Shown: positions 1 to 9,628, numbered from the stretch's first letter. The stretch is 64,000 nt of DNA from Ralstonia mannitolilytica (GCF_905397375.1 NZ_CAJPVG010000009.1:143375-207374); one strand, 5' to 3'. The notes: generated by a model not told the origin, from the letters alone. Translations and numbers: made by a program.

Positions 1-537
1 ATCCCCAACATGGATGTCTGGCGTCCGGCCGACACCACCGAAACCGCCGTGGCCTGGGCTGCCGCCATCGAGCGCCAGCATGGCCCGAGCTGCCTGATCT
101 TCAGCCGCCAGAACCTGCCGTTCCAGGCGCGCAATCCGGCCACGCGCGAGGCCATTGCGCGCGGCGGCTATGTGCTCCGCGATGCCGCCAACGGCAAGCC
201 GGACGTGGTCATCATCGCCACCGGCTCGGAAGTCGGCCTGGCCGTCGGTGCAGCCGACCAGCTCGCCGCCGAGGGCATTCACGCGCGCGTGGTGTCGATT
301 CCGTCCACCACGGTGTTCGACAAGCAGGACGCCGCGTACAAGGCCGGTGTGCTGCCGCATGGCGTGCCGCGCATTGCCGTCGAAGCCGGTGTGACCGACT
401 TCTGGTGGAAGTACCAGGTGCAGGCCGTGGTGGGCATCGACACGTTCGGTGAATCCGCCCCGGCAGGCGTGCTGTTCAAGCACTTCGGCTTCACGGTCGA
501 GAACGTGGCGAACACCGCCAAGAGCGTCATTGCCTAA
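1..537 (+). CDS. tkt: Transketolase, C-terminal part (5' truncated by window)
   Basis: The frame is open from base 1 and ends with TAA at 535-537, leaving the last 178 residues of a protein normally about 660-690 residues long. The visible part begins in the pyrimidine-binding domain (PNMDVWRPAD, then a QNLPF motif) and continues through the C-terminal transketolase domain. The enzyme moves two-carbon ketol units in the pentose phosphate and Calvin pathways, using thiamine diphosphate. It lies 77 bp upstream of gapA in the same orientation, the usual tkt-gapA order of betaproteobacteria. Whether it is tktA or a cbbT paralogue cannot be told from this fragment. Confidence 0.93.
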   Translation: MPNMDVWRPADTTETAVAWAAAIERQHGPSCLIFSRQNLPFQARNPATREAIARGGYVLRDAANGKPDVVIIATGSEVGLAVGAADQLAAEGIHARVVSIPSTTVFDKQDAAYKAGVLPHGVPRIAVEAGVTDFWWKYQVQAVVGIDTFGESAPAGVLFKHFGFTVENVANTAKSVIA

Positions 538-614
538 CTGAATTTGCGCGCGCGGCACCCACGAGGTGCCGCGTTGCTTTCGTCGATTTCTTTTCTGCTA
601 TCAGGAGACTGACC

Positions 615-1613
615 ATGACCATCAAGATCGGCATCAATGGCTTCGGCCGCATCGGACGCATGGTGTTCCGCGCCGCCGTCGCCAACTTCAAGGACATCGA
701 AGTCGTTGCCATCAACGACCTGCTCGAGCCGGACTATCTGGCGTACATGCTGAAGTACGACTCGGTGCACGGCCGCTTCGAGGGTGAAGTCTCGGTCGAC
801 GGCAACACGCTGGTCGTCAACGGCAAGAAGATCCGCCTGACCGCGGTCAAGGATCCGGCCGAACTGAAGTGGGGCGAAGTCGGCGCAGACGTGGTGGTCG
901 AATCCACCGGCATCTTCCTGACCAAGGAAGGCGCACAGAAGCACATCGACGCAGGCGCCAAGAAGGTGATCATGTCGGCCCCGTCGAAGGACGACACCCC
1001 GATGTTCGTGTATGGCGTGAACCACGAAACGTACAAGGGCGAGGCGATCATCTCGAACGCTTCGTGCACGACCAACTGCCTGGCACCGGTTGCCAAGGTG
1101 CTGAACGACAAGTGGGGCATCAAGCGCGGTCTGATGACGACCGTGCACGCTGCCACCGCCACGCAGAAGACCGTTGACGGCCCGTCCAACAAGGACTGGC
1201 GCGGCGGCCGCGGCATCCTGGAGAACATCATCCCGTCCTCCACCGGCGCCGCCAAGGCCGTGGGCGTGGTGATCCCGCAGCTGAACAAGAAGTTGACCGG
1301 CATGTCGTTCCGCGTGCCGACCTCCGACGTGTCGGTGGTCGACCTGACCGTCGAGCTGGAAAAGTCCGCCACGTACGACGAAATCTGCGCCGAAATGAAG
1401 GCGCAGAGCGAAGGCGCCCTGAAGGGCGTGCTCGGCTACACCGAGGACAAGGTCGTCGCTACGGATTTCCGCGGCGATGCGCGCACCTCGATCTTCGACG
1501 CCGAAGCCGGTATCGCGCTGGACGGCACCTTCATCAAGGTCGTGAGCTGGTACGACAACGAATGGGGCTACTCGAACAAGGTGCTCGAAATGGCCCGCGT
1601 GGTGGCAAAGTAA
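615..1613 (+). CDS. gapA: Glyceraldehyde-3-phosphate dehydrogenase
   Basis: A full-length 332-residue protein with the N-terminal Rossmann motif GINGFGRIGR and the catalytic signature SNASCTTNC, whose active cysteine is Cys151. It oxidises glyceraldehyde 3-phosphate to 1,3-bisphosphoglycerate with NAD+ in the cytosol. The start is preceded by an AGGAG-like ribosome-binding site (tcaggagactgacc). It follows tkt in the same direction and is closed by a strong terminator. The alternative type-I paralogue epd (erythrose-4-phosphate dehydrogenase) is less likely given the context and the WYDNEWGYSN motif. Confidence 0.97.
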   Translation: MTIKIGINGFGRIGRMVFRAAVANFKDIEVVAINDLLEPDYLAYMLKYDSVHGRFEGEVSVDGNTLVVNGKKIRLTAVKDPAELKWGEVGADVVVESTGIFLTKEGAQKHIDAGAKKVIMSAPSKDDTPMFVYGVNHETYKGEAIISNASCTTNCLAPVAKVLNDKWGIKRGLMTTVHAATATQKTVDGPSNKDWRGGRGILENIIPSSTGAAKAVGVVIPQLNKKLTGMSFRVPTSDVSVVDLTVELEKSATYDEICAEMKAQSEGALKGVLGYTEDKVVATDFRGDARTSIFDAEAGIALDGTFIKVVSWYDNEWGYSNKVLEMARVVAK

Positions 1614-1630
1614 GCCGGTACGCCGCCCAG

Positions 1631-1663
1631 GAAAAAACGCGCCTTCGGGCGCGTTTTCTTTTA
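1631..1663 (+). terminator. Rho-independent terminator after gapA
   Basis: An inverted repeat AAAACGCGCC-ttcg-GGCGCGTTTT starts about 20 bp after the gapA stop. It has a stable TTCG tetraloop and is followed by a T-rich stretch. The A-run before the stem means it could also work on the opposite strand. Confidence 0.9.
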
Positions 1664-1905
1664 ACCGGTGGCCGGCATTCCTTCGGCCAGCGGCGCTTTT
1701 TTTGTTATACAGTTGGAGGAAAACGTTTGCAGCGGGGTCAACCGGACGTGCGCGTCCATTGGAATTTGCTTTGAAATTCGGGTTGCCTTCCGTACACTGA
1801 ACAAATACTACATTCGGGTGCGGCAACCGCGTCTGCCGCGCCGGGCCCATTGCCTCGGCAATGGTTGCCCCTGCACCTTCCAATGTGTCTGAGCCAAGGC
1901 GTCCC

Positions 1906-2955
1906 ATGGTCAACGTCGATACCAAACTGTTGGTGATTTTTGTCGAGCTGCTCAGCAAGCGGAACGCCACCTACGTGGCAGAAAAGATGCACATGACGGC
2001 GCCGGCGGTGTCGCATTCGCTGGGCCGCCTGCGGGAAATCTTCGATGATCCCCTCTTCATTCGTGTTCCGCACGGGCTGACCCCGACCCCCAAGGCGCTG
2101 GAACTCGGCCCGAAGGTCCGCGAGATGCTCGATCTGTGGGCCGCCATCAACGAGGGCGATATCGCCGCGTTCGAGCCGGCCGAGGCGACGGGCACCTTCA
2201 ACATCAGCTTTGCCGGCACGCTCGGCGATGCCTTGTTCGACCGCTTCCTGCTGCGCATCAAGCGCCTCGCGCCGGGCCTGCAGGTCCGGCTGACCGAGTC
2301 GTCGTCGTGGGAGGCCGACGTGGCCGCCATGCGCGCCAATGAGCTCGATCTGGCGTTCTCGCCGTTCCCGACGCGCCATCCCGAGATCGTGGAAGAGGTC
2401 GTGACCTCCTTCAACATGTGGGTCTGCGCACGCAAGGGCCACCCGATCCTGGGCAATGGCTGCACGCTCGAGCAGTACCTCGACTGCGAGCACATCTTCG
2501 TGGCGCAGGGCAGCCCCGGCGCCCGCGTCGCGCCGTCGCTGATCCCGCTCGACTACGCCTTGCAGCAGCGCGGGCTCAAGCGCAATTCGACCATGACCGT
2601 GCACGGCTGGCGCACGCAGGCCGAGGTGGCGGCGCAAACCGACATGATCTTCACGGTCAATTCGCTGATGAAAGAGCTGGTCTGCCAGACGTACGAGCTG
2701 AACGCCTTCCCGCTGCCCACCGAACTCGAAACCGTCCTTGGCCTGAACATGCTGTGGCACCGTAGCCGCAACACGCACCCGATGCTCGTGTGGGCGCGCC
2801 AGTTGTTCAAGCAGGTCGTGGCCGAATACACAGGGCAGCCCGTGGATGCCTCAGGTCATCCGACGCTGCCGTCCGATGGCTCCGGCAAGGGCAAGGCTGC
2901 CAGGAGCAGCAAGGGGGATCCGGAAAAGGAGGGTGAGACGCGGTTGTCCGTGTGA
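1906..2955 (+). CDS. LysR-family transcriptional regulator
   Basis: A 349-residue LysR-type regulator. The N-terminal winged helix-turn-helix is clear (VAEKMHMTAPAVSHSLGRL followed by IFDDPLFIR), with a substrate-binding domain after it. The ATG at 1906 is preferred over the in-frame ATG at 1861: an AAGG lies 6 bp upstream of 1906, whereas nothing like a ribosome-binding site precedes 1861. The C-terminal 30 residues are rich in Gly, Ser and Lys and are probably disordered. The HTH spacing resembles the NodD/NahR/LinR group, but the inducer and targets cannot be read from the sequence, and no divergent partner gene lies upstream. Confidence 0.88.
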   Translation: MVNVDTKLLVIFVELLSKRNATYVAEKMHMTAPAVSHSLGRLREIFDDPLFIRVPHGLTPTPKALELGPKVREMLDLWAAINEGDIAAFEPAEATGTFNISFAGTLGDALFDRFLLRIKRLAPGLQVRLTESSSWEADVAAMRANELDLAFSPFPTRHPEIVEEVVTSFNMWVCARKGHPILGNGCTLEQYLDCEHIFVAQGSPGARVAPSLIPLDYALQQRGLKRNSTMTVHGWRTQAEVAAQTDMIFTVNSLMKELVCQTYELNAFPLPTELETVLGLNMLWHRSRNTHPMLVWARQLFKQVVAEYTGQPVDASGHPTLPSDGSGKGKAARSSKGDPEKEGETRLSV

Positions 2956-2973
2956 CCCGCGCTTCCCGCCTCA

Positions 2974-3011
2974 ACAAAAACGGCCGCAGATGAAGCGGCC
3001 GTTTCTTTTTC
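2974..3011. terminator. Bidirectional terminator between LysR gene and fur
   Basis: AAAAACGGCCGC ... GCGGCCGTTTCTTTTT forms a GC stem flanked by an A-run and a T-run. It sits between two convergent genes and can end transcripts from both sides. Confidence 0.85.
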
Positions 3012-3025
3012 CCCGGAGCAATGCG

Positions 3026-3457
3026 TCAGCGTTTCGGGCGGTGCGGGCAGGGCTCTTTCGTGCAGTTGCCGTAGAGCGACAGCGCGTGTTCCTGCAGCGC
3101 GAAGCCGCGTGCGCGGGCAATGCTCTGCTGGCGCTGCTCGATCTCGGCATCGAAGAATTCTTCCACGCGGCCGCAATCGAGGCACACCAGATGGTCATGG
3201 TGCTTGCCTTCGTTGAGTTCATAGATCGCCTTGCCGGATTCGAAGTTGTTGCGCGACAGCAGGCCCGCCTGCTCGAACTGCGTGAGGACGCGATAGACCG
3301 TGGCCAGGCCAATGTCCATGTGTTCCGCGAGCAGGATGCGGTACACGTCTTCAGCGCTCATGTGGCGCTCATCGCTGGTCTGAAAGATCTCGAGAATCTT
3401 CAACCGCGGCACCGTGGCTTTCAGACCGATGTTCTTGAGGTCTGCAGGACTCGGCAT
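3026..3457 (-). CDS. fur: Ferric uptake regulator Fur
   Basis: A 143-residue Fur protein. The N-terminal winged helix contains AEDVYRILL and GLATVYRVLTQFEQAGL. The metal-binding and dimerisation part carries the HHDH cluster (residues 86-89), the Cys92-x2-Cys95 pair and a C-terminal Cys132/Cys137 pair. It represses iron-uptake genes when bound to Fe2+. It is divergent from bamE, so the roughly 150 bp between 3458 and 3611 must hold both promoters. This fur/omlA (bamE) arrangement is widespread in beta- and gammaproteobacteria. The TonB receptor at 23.3 kb is a plausible target. Confidence 0.97.
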   Translation of the reverse strand: MPSPADLKNIGLKATVPRLKILEIFQTSDERHMSAEDVYRILLAEHMDIGLATVYRVLTQFEQAGLLSRNNFESGKAIYELNEGKHHDHLVCLDCGRVEEFFDAEIEQRQQSIARARGFALQEHALSLYGNCTKEPCPHRPKR

Positions 3458-3611
3458 GCGCCAGGCTCCCTAGAGTACAATGTTCGGATATTCCAATCAT
3501 AAGGGTTTTGGCGATAAAAGTCCCATTGACGGGCCTGCCTCAGGTGCCCGGGCCGTCGCCAGAACCCCCCGTGCCGGGCTTGCCCCGGAACCGTTTGAAG
3601 GCCGATCGCTC

Positions 3612-4268
3612 ATGACCTTTTCCTTTGCGCGCAGTCCTGCCCGTTTTGCCCATGTCGCCCGTCGCGGCGGCCTGTTGATGGGCGCCATGCTCGCCGCGTC
3701 GGCGTTGCTGGCCGGGTGCGGCACCTATGACAGCACCACGCGCAGGATCGCGAATGCCATCACGCCGTATCGCATCGATATCGTGCAGGGCAACTTCGTG
3801 TCGCGCGAGCAGGCCGCACAGCTCAAAGAAGGCATGACGCGCGACCAGGTGCGCTTCGTGCTCGGTTCGCCGCTGCTGACCGACATGTTCCACGCCAACC
3901 GCTGGGACTACATCTTCTCGTTCAAGCGCGGCAATACCAACGTCGTGCAGGAGCGCAAGCTGACGGTGTGGTTCGACGGCGATCGCCTGGCTAAATGGGC
4001 CGGGGCTGAAGACCTGCCGTCGGAGCAGGACCTGATTGCCGAGATCGACGGCATCAAGCGTCCGAAGAAGGACGCTGCCCAGGCCGCTGCAGCGGCGGGC
4101 GCAGCGCCGGCATCGCGTGCGCCGTCCATCCCGTCGGCCGAAGTGAGCGACCGTGTGCAATCGACCGCCGGCTCGAAGAACAACGTCGACGTGACGCTGC
4201 CGGAGCGCCGCAGCGGCGGCGGTGGCACGGATACCAGCGTTCCGCCGCCGGCCACCCAATCGCAGTAA
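3612..4268 (+). CDS. bamE: Outer membrane assembly lipoprotein BamE (OmlA/SmpA)
   Basis: A 218-residue lipoprotein. The N-terminal signal ends in the lipobox LLAGC, followed by GTYDSTTRRIANAITPYRIDI. The BamE core is visible as LKEGMTRDQVRFVLGSP with DMFHANRWDYIFSF, typical of the SmpA/OmlA fold. It is an accessory subunit of the BAM complex that inserts beta-barrel proteins into the outer membrane. The C-terminal 70 residues are an Ala/Pro/Ser-rich low-complexity tail that makes it longer than E. coli BamE (113 residues). A start at 3612 leaves a rather long Arg-rich n-region; the ATG at 3678 (MGAMLAASALLAGC) is a reasonable alternative. It is divergent from fur. Confidence 0.92.
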   Translation: MTFSFARSPARFAHVARRGGLLMGAMLAASALLAGCGTYDSTTRRIANAITPYRIDIVQGNFVSREQAAQLKEGMTRDQVRFVLGSPLLTDMFHANRWDYIFSFKRGNTNVVQERKLTVWFDGDRLAKWAGAEDLPSEQDLIAEIDGIKRPKKDAAQAAAAAGAAPASRAPSIPSAEVSDRVQSTAGSKNNVDVTLPERRSGGGGTDTSVPPPATQSQ

Positions 4269-4391
4269 ACGCCGTGAAGCGCGCATAGCCAGCGCGCCGG
4301 CATCACGACTTCGAGCGAGCGGCGGACGGGTTCCGCCGCTTGTGCGTTTTACAGACCGTTTCCCCTTTTGCAGCTTTTCGCTTCCACCGAC

Positions 4392-5183
4392 ATGAAAATC
4401 GCGATTGCAGGCGCCTCGGGCCGCATGGGCCAGATGCTGATCGACACCGTATTGCGCACCCCCGGCGTGACGCTGGGCGCTGCGCTGGATCGTCCGGGCA
4501 GCGATGCCGTGGGGCAGGACGCCGGCGCTAGGCTTGGCAAGGCCACGGGCGTGATCGTGACCGACGATGTGCGCGCAGGCCTGTCGCAGGCTGACGTGCT
4601 GATCGATTTCACCCGCCCTGACGCGACGATCCACCACCTGGACATCGCGCGTGAACTCGGCAAGGCCGTGGTGATCGGCACCACCGGCTTCACGGCCGAG
4701 CAGAAGGCCAGCTTCAAGACCTACGGCGAGTCGATCGGCGTGGTCTGGGCGCCCAACATGAGCGTGGGCGTGAACGCCACGTTCAAGCTGATCGAAGTGG
4801 CGGCCAAGATCCTGGCGCAGGGCTACGATGTCGAGATCATCGAGGCACACCACAAGCATAAGATCGATGCGCCGTCGGGCACCGCGCTCAAGATGGGCGA
4901 GATCGTGGCCGAGGCGCAGGGCACCCGGCTGTCCGACCGCGCCGTCTATGCGCGCGAAGGCGAGACCGGCCCGCGCGAGCTGGGCACCATCGGCTTTGCC
5001 ACCGTGCGCGGTGGCGACATCGTCGGCGACCACACCGTGCTGTTTGCCGGCGAAGGCGAGCGCATCGAGATCACGCATCGCTCCAACACGCGGCAGTCGT
5101 ATGCCGAGGGCGCGGTGCGCGCAGCGGTGTTCGTGGCCGGCAAGAAGGGCCTGTACGACATGAACGACGTGCTGGGCCTGTAA
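4392..5183 (+). CDS. dapB: 4-hydroxy-tetrahydrodipicolinate reductase
   Basis: A 263-residue enzyme of lysine and diaminopimelate biosynthesis that reduces hydroxy-tetrahydrodipicolinate with NAD(P)H. The N-terminal dinucleotide motif is GASGRMGQM, and the substrate-binding signature EAHHKHKIDAPSGTA sits near the middle. The start at ATG 4392 (MKIAIAG) is the conserved family start; the longer in-frame reading from 4368 has no support. It follows bamE in the same direction, a common order in Burkholderiales. Confidence 0.96.
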   Translation: MKIAIAGASGRMGQMLIDTVLRTPGVTLGAALDRPGSDAVGQDAGARLGKATGVIVTDDVRAGLSQADVLIDFTRPDATIHHLDIARELGKAVVIGTTGFTAEQKASFKTYGESIGVVWAPNMSVGVNATFKLIEVAAKILAQGYDVEIIEAHHKHKIDAPSGTALKMGEIVAEAQGTRLSDRAVYAREGETGPRELGTIGFATVRGGDIVGDHTVLFAGEGERIEITHRSNTRQSYAEGAVRAAVFVAGKKGLYDMNDVLGL

Positions 5184-5192
5184 CAAGCGCAC

Positions 5193-5231
5193 AAAAAGAG
5201 GCGCCGGCAGGCCTGTTCGGCGCCTTCTTGC
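5193..5231 (+). terminator. Probable terminator after dapB
   Basis: An AAAAAG run precedes AGGCGCC, which pairs with GGCGCCT across a 13-base loop and is followed by TCTTG. The T-run is short, so termination may be only partial. Confidence 0.5.
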
Positions 5232-5357
5232 GCCGTTGCCGCGGCTCCGGCGGGGCGGGTGGCGACGGTATAATCGGGCCTTTTCCGTTATCCAATCCGG
5301 CCGCGCGCGCAGGCGCCGCGGCTGCAATCGCCCGCAGCATCCGGGCGTTCCGTCACC

Positions 5358-7991
5358 ATGCAAGAGAAATATTCCCCGTCTGACGTTGAACAGCTGGCGC
5401 AACAACACTGGCAGGCCAAAGACGCCTATCGCGTGACCGAACACGCGCGCGCCGCTGACGGCTCGGACAAGCCCAAGTTCTACGCCTGCTCGATGCTGCC
5501 GTATCCGTCGGGCAAGCTGCACATGGGCCACGTGCGCAACTACACGATCAATGACGTGATGACGCGTCATCTGCGCATGAAGGGGTACAACGTCCTGATG
5601 CCGATGGGGTGGGACGCCTTCGGCATGCCGGCGGAGAACGCGGCGCTCAACAACGGCGTGGCCCCGGCCACCTGGACCTACGACAACATCGCTTACATGA
5701 AGAAGCAGATGCAGTCGATGGGCCTGGCGATCGACTGGTCGCGCGAGGTCGCCACCTGCGACCCCAACTACTACCGCTGGAACCAGTGGCTGTTCCTGAA
5801 GATGCTCGAGAAGGGCATCGCCTACCGCAAGACTGGCACCGTGAACTGGGATCCGGTCGACCAGACCGTGCTCGCCAACGAACAGGTGATCGACGGGCGC
5901 GGCTGGCGCTCGGGCGCGGTGGTGGAAAAGCGCGAGATCCCGATGTACTACCTGCGCATCACCGAGTACGCGCAGGAACTGCTCTCCGATCTGGATGCAC
6001 TGGGCTGGCCGGAGCGCGTCAAGCTGATGCAGCAGAACTGGATCGGCAAGAGCGAGGGCGTGCGCTTTGCGTTCCCGCACACCATCCCGGGCCAAGATGG
6101 CAAGCCGATCAATGACGGCAAACTGTACGTCTTCACCACGCGCGCCGACACCATCATGGGAGTCACCTTCTGCGCCGTGGCGGCCGAACACCCGATCGCC
6201 ACGCATGCCGCGCAGACCAACCCGGCACTCGCGGCCTTCATCGACGAATGCAAGCACGGCAGCGTCATGGAAGCCGACATGGCGACCATGGAAAAGAAGG
6301 GCATGCCGACCGGCCTGACGGTCACGCACCCGCTCACGGGCGAGCCCGTGCCGGTGTGGGTCGGCAACTACGTGCTCATGAGCTACGGCGACGGCGCCGT
6401 GATGGGCGTGCCCGCGCACGATGAGCGCGACTTCGCGTTCGCCAACAAGTACGGCCTGCCGATCAAGCAGGTCGTGGATGTGAAAGGCCAGCCGTACGAC
6501 ACCACCACCTGGGCCGACTGGTACGCCGACAAGGAGCACGGTGTGCTCGTCCACAGCGGCAAGTACGATGGCCTGAACTATCAGCAAGCCGTCGATGCCG
6601 TGGCCGCCGACCTGGCCGCCCAGGGCGTCGGCGAGAAGAAGACCACCTGGCGCCTGCGCGACTGGGGCATTTCGCGCCAGCGCTACTGGGGCACGCCGAT
6701 CCCGCTGATCCACTGCGAGAGCTGCGGCGTCGTGCCGGTGCCCGAGCAGGACCTGCCGGTGCGTCTGCCCGAAGACCTCGTTCCGGACGGCACGGGCAAC
6801 CCGCTCGCCAAGGATCCGCGCTTCCTGAATTGCACGTGCCCGTCGTGCGGCAAGCCCGCGCGCCGCGAGACCGACACGATGGATACCTTCATCGATTCGT
6901 GCTGGTACTACATGCGCTATACGTGCCCGGACGGCGCCACGATGGTCGACGCCCGCAACGATTACTGGATGCCGATGGACCAGTACATCGGCGGCATCGA
7001 GCACGCGATCCTGCACCTGCTGTACGCGCGCTTCTGGACCAAGGTCATGCGCGACCTGGGCCTCGTCAAGTTCAACGAACCGTTCACCAACCTGCTTACG
7101 CAGGGCATGGTGCTCAACGAGACGTATTACCGCGAAGACGCTGCGGGCAAGAAGCAGTGGATCAACCCGGCGGACGTCGACGTGCAGACCGACGAACGCG
7201 GCCGCCCCGTGGGCGCCACGCTCAAGGCCGACGGGAAGCCGGTGGTGATCGGCGGCGTGGAGAAGATGTCGAAGTCGAAGAACAACGGCATCGACCCGCA
7301 AGCGCTGATTGACCAGTACGGTGCCGATACGGCGCGCCTGTTCACGATGTTTGCCGCGCCGCCCGAGCAGCAGCTCGAATGGAGCGACGCCGGTGTGGAG
7401 GGCGCCTCGCGCTTCCTGCGCCGCGTGTGGAACTTCGGCGTCGTACATGGAGATGCGATTCGCGCGGGACATGGCAATGGCGTCGTCGCCGGTGCCACCG
7501 ATGCCGACCGCACGCTGCGCCGCGAACTGTACACCGTGCTCAAGCAGGCCAACTACGACTACGAGCGCCTGCAGTACAACACCGTCGTGTCTGCGACGAT
7601 GAAGATGCTCAACGCGCTGGAAGGCGCCAAGGACGCGGGCGCCGACGCGCGCCGTGAAGGCTTTGGCATCCTGCTGCGCGTGCTGTACCCGGTGGTGCCG
7701 CACATCACGCATGCACTGTGGCAGGAGCTCGGCTATGCAGGCGTGTATGGCGACCTGCTCGACGCCCCGTGGCCGCAGGTCGATGAGAATGCGCTGGTGC
7801 AGAGCGAGATCGAACTCGTGCTGCAGGTCAACGGCAAGGTGCGCGGCAGCATCGTGGTGCCGGCCGATGCCGACCGCGCCACCATCGAAGCGCTCGCCGC
7901 CAAGGACGAGGCCGTGCAGCGCTTTGCCGACGGCAAGCCGCCGAAGAAGATCATCGTGGTGCCCGGCCGTCTGGTGAACGTGGTGGCCTGA
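5358..7991 (+). CDS. leuS: Leucyl-tRNA synthetase
   Basis: An 877-residue class I aminoacyl-tRNA synthetase that charges tRNA-Leu. The ATP-binding HIGH-type motif appears as KLHMGHVRNYTINDV near residue 54, and KMSKSKNN lies near residue 637. Between them lies the CP1 editing domain, with a conserved threonine-rich segment and the VPAHDERDFAFA motif. Length and motif order match bacterial leuS. It heads a run leuS-lptE-holA, which is the common order in proteobacteria. Confidence 0.98.
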   Translation: MQEKYSPSDVEQLAQQHWQAKDAYRVTEHARAADGSDKPKFYACSMLPYPSGKLHMGHVRNYTINDVMTRHLRMKGYNVLMPMGWDAFGMPAENAALNNGVAPATWTYDNIAYMKKQMQSMGLAIDWSREVATCDPNYYRWNQWLFLKMLEKGIAYRKTGTVNWDPVDQTVLANEQVIDGRGWRSGAVVEKREIPMYYLRITEYAQELLSDLDALGWPERVKLMQQNWIGKSEGVRFAFPHTIPGQDGKPINDGKLYVFTTRADTIMGVTFCAVAAEHPIATHAAQTNPALAAFIDECKHGSVMEADMATMEKKGMPTGLTVTHPLTGEPVPVWVGNYVLMSYGDGAVMGVPAHDERDFAFANKYGLPIKQVVDVKGQPYDTTTWADWYADKEHGVLVHSGKYDGLNYQQAVDAVAADLAAQGVGEKKTTWRLRDWGISRQRYWGTPIPLIHCESCGVVPVPEQDLPVRLPEDLVPDGTGNPLAKDPRFLNCTCPSCGKPARRETDTMDTFIDSCWYYMRYTCPDGATMVDARNDYWMPMDQYIGGIEHAILHLLYARFWTKVMRDLGLVKFNEPFTNLLTQGMVLNETYYREDAAGKKQWINPADVDVQTDERGRPVGATLKADGKPVVIGGVEKMSKSKNNGIDPQALIDQYGADTARLFTMFAAPPEQQLEWSDAGVEGASRFLRRVWNFGVVHGDAIRAGHGNGVVAGATDADRTLRRELYTVLKQANYDYERLQYNTVVSATMKMLNALEGAKDAGADARREGFGILLRVLYPVVPHITHALWQELGYAGVYGDLLDAPWPQVDENALVQSEIELVLQVNGKVRGSIVVPADADRATIEALAAKDEAVQRFADGKPPKKIIVVPGRLVNVVA

Positions 7992-8021
7992 TTGGGCCCC
8001 TCACTCAAGGAACGCAAGGTT

Positions 8022-8534
8022 ATGTCGCTGTCTCGTCGCCACTTCGGCCGTACCGTCTTCGCGCTGGCTGTGGCTTTGCCGGTGCTGTCCGCCTGCGGTT
8101 TCCACTTGCGCGGCAATACCGACTTCGCCTTCAAGAAGCTGTACATCAACCTGCCGCAGAACTCGCAGATGCGCGCGCAGCTGCGCCGGTTGATCGACAA
8201 CGGATCCGACACGGTCATCGTGTCGGACAAGAAGGACGCCGATGCGCTGCTCGACGTGCTGGCCGAGGACCGCGTGAAGACGATCTCGTCGCTCACGCCG
8301 CAGGGCGTGGTGCGCGAGTACCGCATCACGTACCGCTTCCGGTTCCAGCTGCGCGATGCGCGCGACAATCTGCTGATCCCGCCGTCGGAGATCACGCAGT
8401 TCCGCGACCTCTCGTACAACGAGACGCAGGTGCTCGCCAAGGACTACGAGGAAGCGGCGCTCTACCGCGACATGCAGGGCGATGTCGTCAACCAGCTGGT
8501 GCGCCGGCTGGCCGCTGTCAAATTGCCGTCGTAA
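8022..8534 (+). CDS. lptE: LPS-assembly lipoprotein LptE
   Basis: A 170-residue lipoprotein whose signal peptide ends in the lipobox VLSAC, followed by GFHLRGN, the family hallmark. LptE plugs the LptD barrel and helps place lipopolysaccharide in the outer leaflet. The start at ATG 8022 follows an AAGG at 8015-8018; the in-frame TTG at 7992 immediately after the leuS stop is less likely. It lies 30 bp after leuS and 17 bp before holA and is presumably co-transcribed with both. Confidence 0.94.
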   Translation: MSLSRRHFGRTVFALAVALPVLSACGFHLRGNTDFAFKKLYINLPQNSQMRAQLRRLIDNGSDTVIVSDKKDADALLDVLAEDRVKTISSLTPQGVVREYRITYRFRFQLRDARDNLLIPPSEITQFRDLSYNETQVLAKDYEEAALYRDMQGDVVNQLVRRLAAVKLPS

Positions 8535-8551
8535 GCGGCGGCCGCCCCGTC

Positions 8552-9628
8552 ATGCAACTGCGGCTCGACGCGCTCGAAGGGCACCTGAAGCAGGCCGCCG
8601 CCAAGGGCCTGGCGCCGCTGTATGTGGTGCACGGCGACGAGCACCTGCTCGTGCTCGAGGCCGTCGATGCGCTGCGTCAGGCCGCACGCGCCCAGGGCTT
8701 CACCGAGCGCGAAGTGATGAGCGTCGAGCGCGGCTTTTCGTGGTCGCGCGTGACGGAGGCGCAGCAGTCGATGTCGCTGTTCGGCGATCGCAAGATCGTC
8801 GAGTTGCGCATTCCGTCCGGCAAGCCCGGCAAGGATGGCGGCGAAGCCCTGCGCGCCCTTGCCGCGGGCACGCCGTCCGGCCCTGCCACCGACACCATCA
8901 CGCTGATCACGCTGCCGCGCCTGGACTTTGCGACGGCAAAGTCGGCATGGTTTGCCGCGCTGGAAGGCGCCGGCGTGTCGATCAAGGTCGAATCCGTGGA
9001 TCGCACCAAGCTGCCCGGCTGGATCGGCGAACGTCTTGCCCGCCAGCAGCAGCGCGTGGAACCCGGCGAGCCGGGTCGACGTGCCCTGCAATTTATTGCC
9101 GATCGCGTGGAGGGCAACCTGCTGGCCGCCCATCAGGAAATCCAGAAGTTGGGCCTGCTGCACCCGCCGGGCGTGCTGACGTTCGACGATGTGCACGATG
9201 CGGTGCTCAACGTGGCGCGCTATGACGTGTTCAAGCTGTCCGAGGCGATGCTGGCCGGCGACGTGCCGCGCCTGGTGCGCATGCTCGAAGGCCTGCGCGG
9301 CGAGGGTGAGGCCACGGTGCTGGTGCTGTGGACGTTGACCGAGGAAATTCGCGTATTATCAAAAATCGCCTCGGGCGCCGCCCTGGGCAAGCCGGTGGCC
9401 TCGATGCTGCGCGAGCTGCGGGTCTGGGGCCCGCGTGAGCGGCTGGTGCCGCAGGCGGCGCAGCGCCTGTCGCAGCGGGAACTGGAAGATGCGCTGGCCA
9501 TGGCCGCCAGGCTCGACCGGCAGGTCAAGGGCCTGCGCGAACCGTCGCTGCCGGCCGAGCCATGGGATGGCCTGCTGCAGCTGGCAATGCGCGTTGCGCG
9601 CCCCGGCAGCCTCCCGGTCGCCGTGTAG
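8552..9628 (+). CDS. holA: DNA polymerase III delta subunit
   Basis: A 358-residue protein that fits the HolA clamp-loader subunit in length, in its N-terminal PLYVVHGDEHLLVLEAVDALR (nucleotide-fold start) and in its position after lptE. In the clamp loader it opens the beta sliding clamp. The middle part, FIADRVEGNLLAAHQEIQKL, is the conserved helical segment, and the C-terminal collar domain is basic. Like other delta subunits it has no functional Walker A motif. Confidence 0.94.
   Translation: MQLRLDALEGHLKQAAAKGLAPLYVVHGDEHLLVLEAVDALRQAARAQGFTEREVMSVERGFSWSRVTEAQQSMSLFGDRKIVELRIPSGKPGKDGGEALRALAAGTPSGPATDTITLITLPRLDFATAKSAWFAALEGAGVSIKVESVDRTKLPGWIGERLARQQQRVEPGEPGRRALQFIADRVEGNLLAAHQEIQKLGLLHPPGVLTFDDVHDAVLNVARYDVFKLSEAMLAGDVPRLVRMLEGLRGEGEATVLVLWTLTEEIRVLSKIASGAALGKPVASMLRELRVWGPRERLVPQAAQRLSQRELEDALAMAARLDRQVKGLREPSLPAEPWDGLLQLAMRVARPGSLPVAV

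Noticed and set aside
3540..7712. A 1390-codon open frame on the minus strand opposite bamE, dapB and leuS
   Set aside because: It is antisense to three certain genes, is made mostly of Arg, His, Ala and Gly, and has no domain. Long antisense frames are expected in DNA of this GC content.
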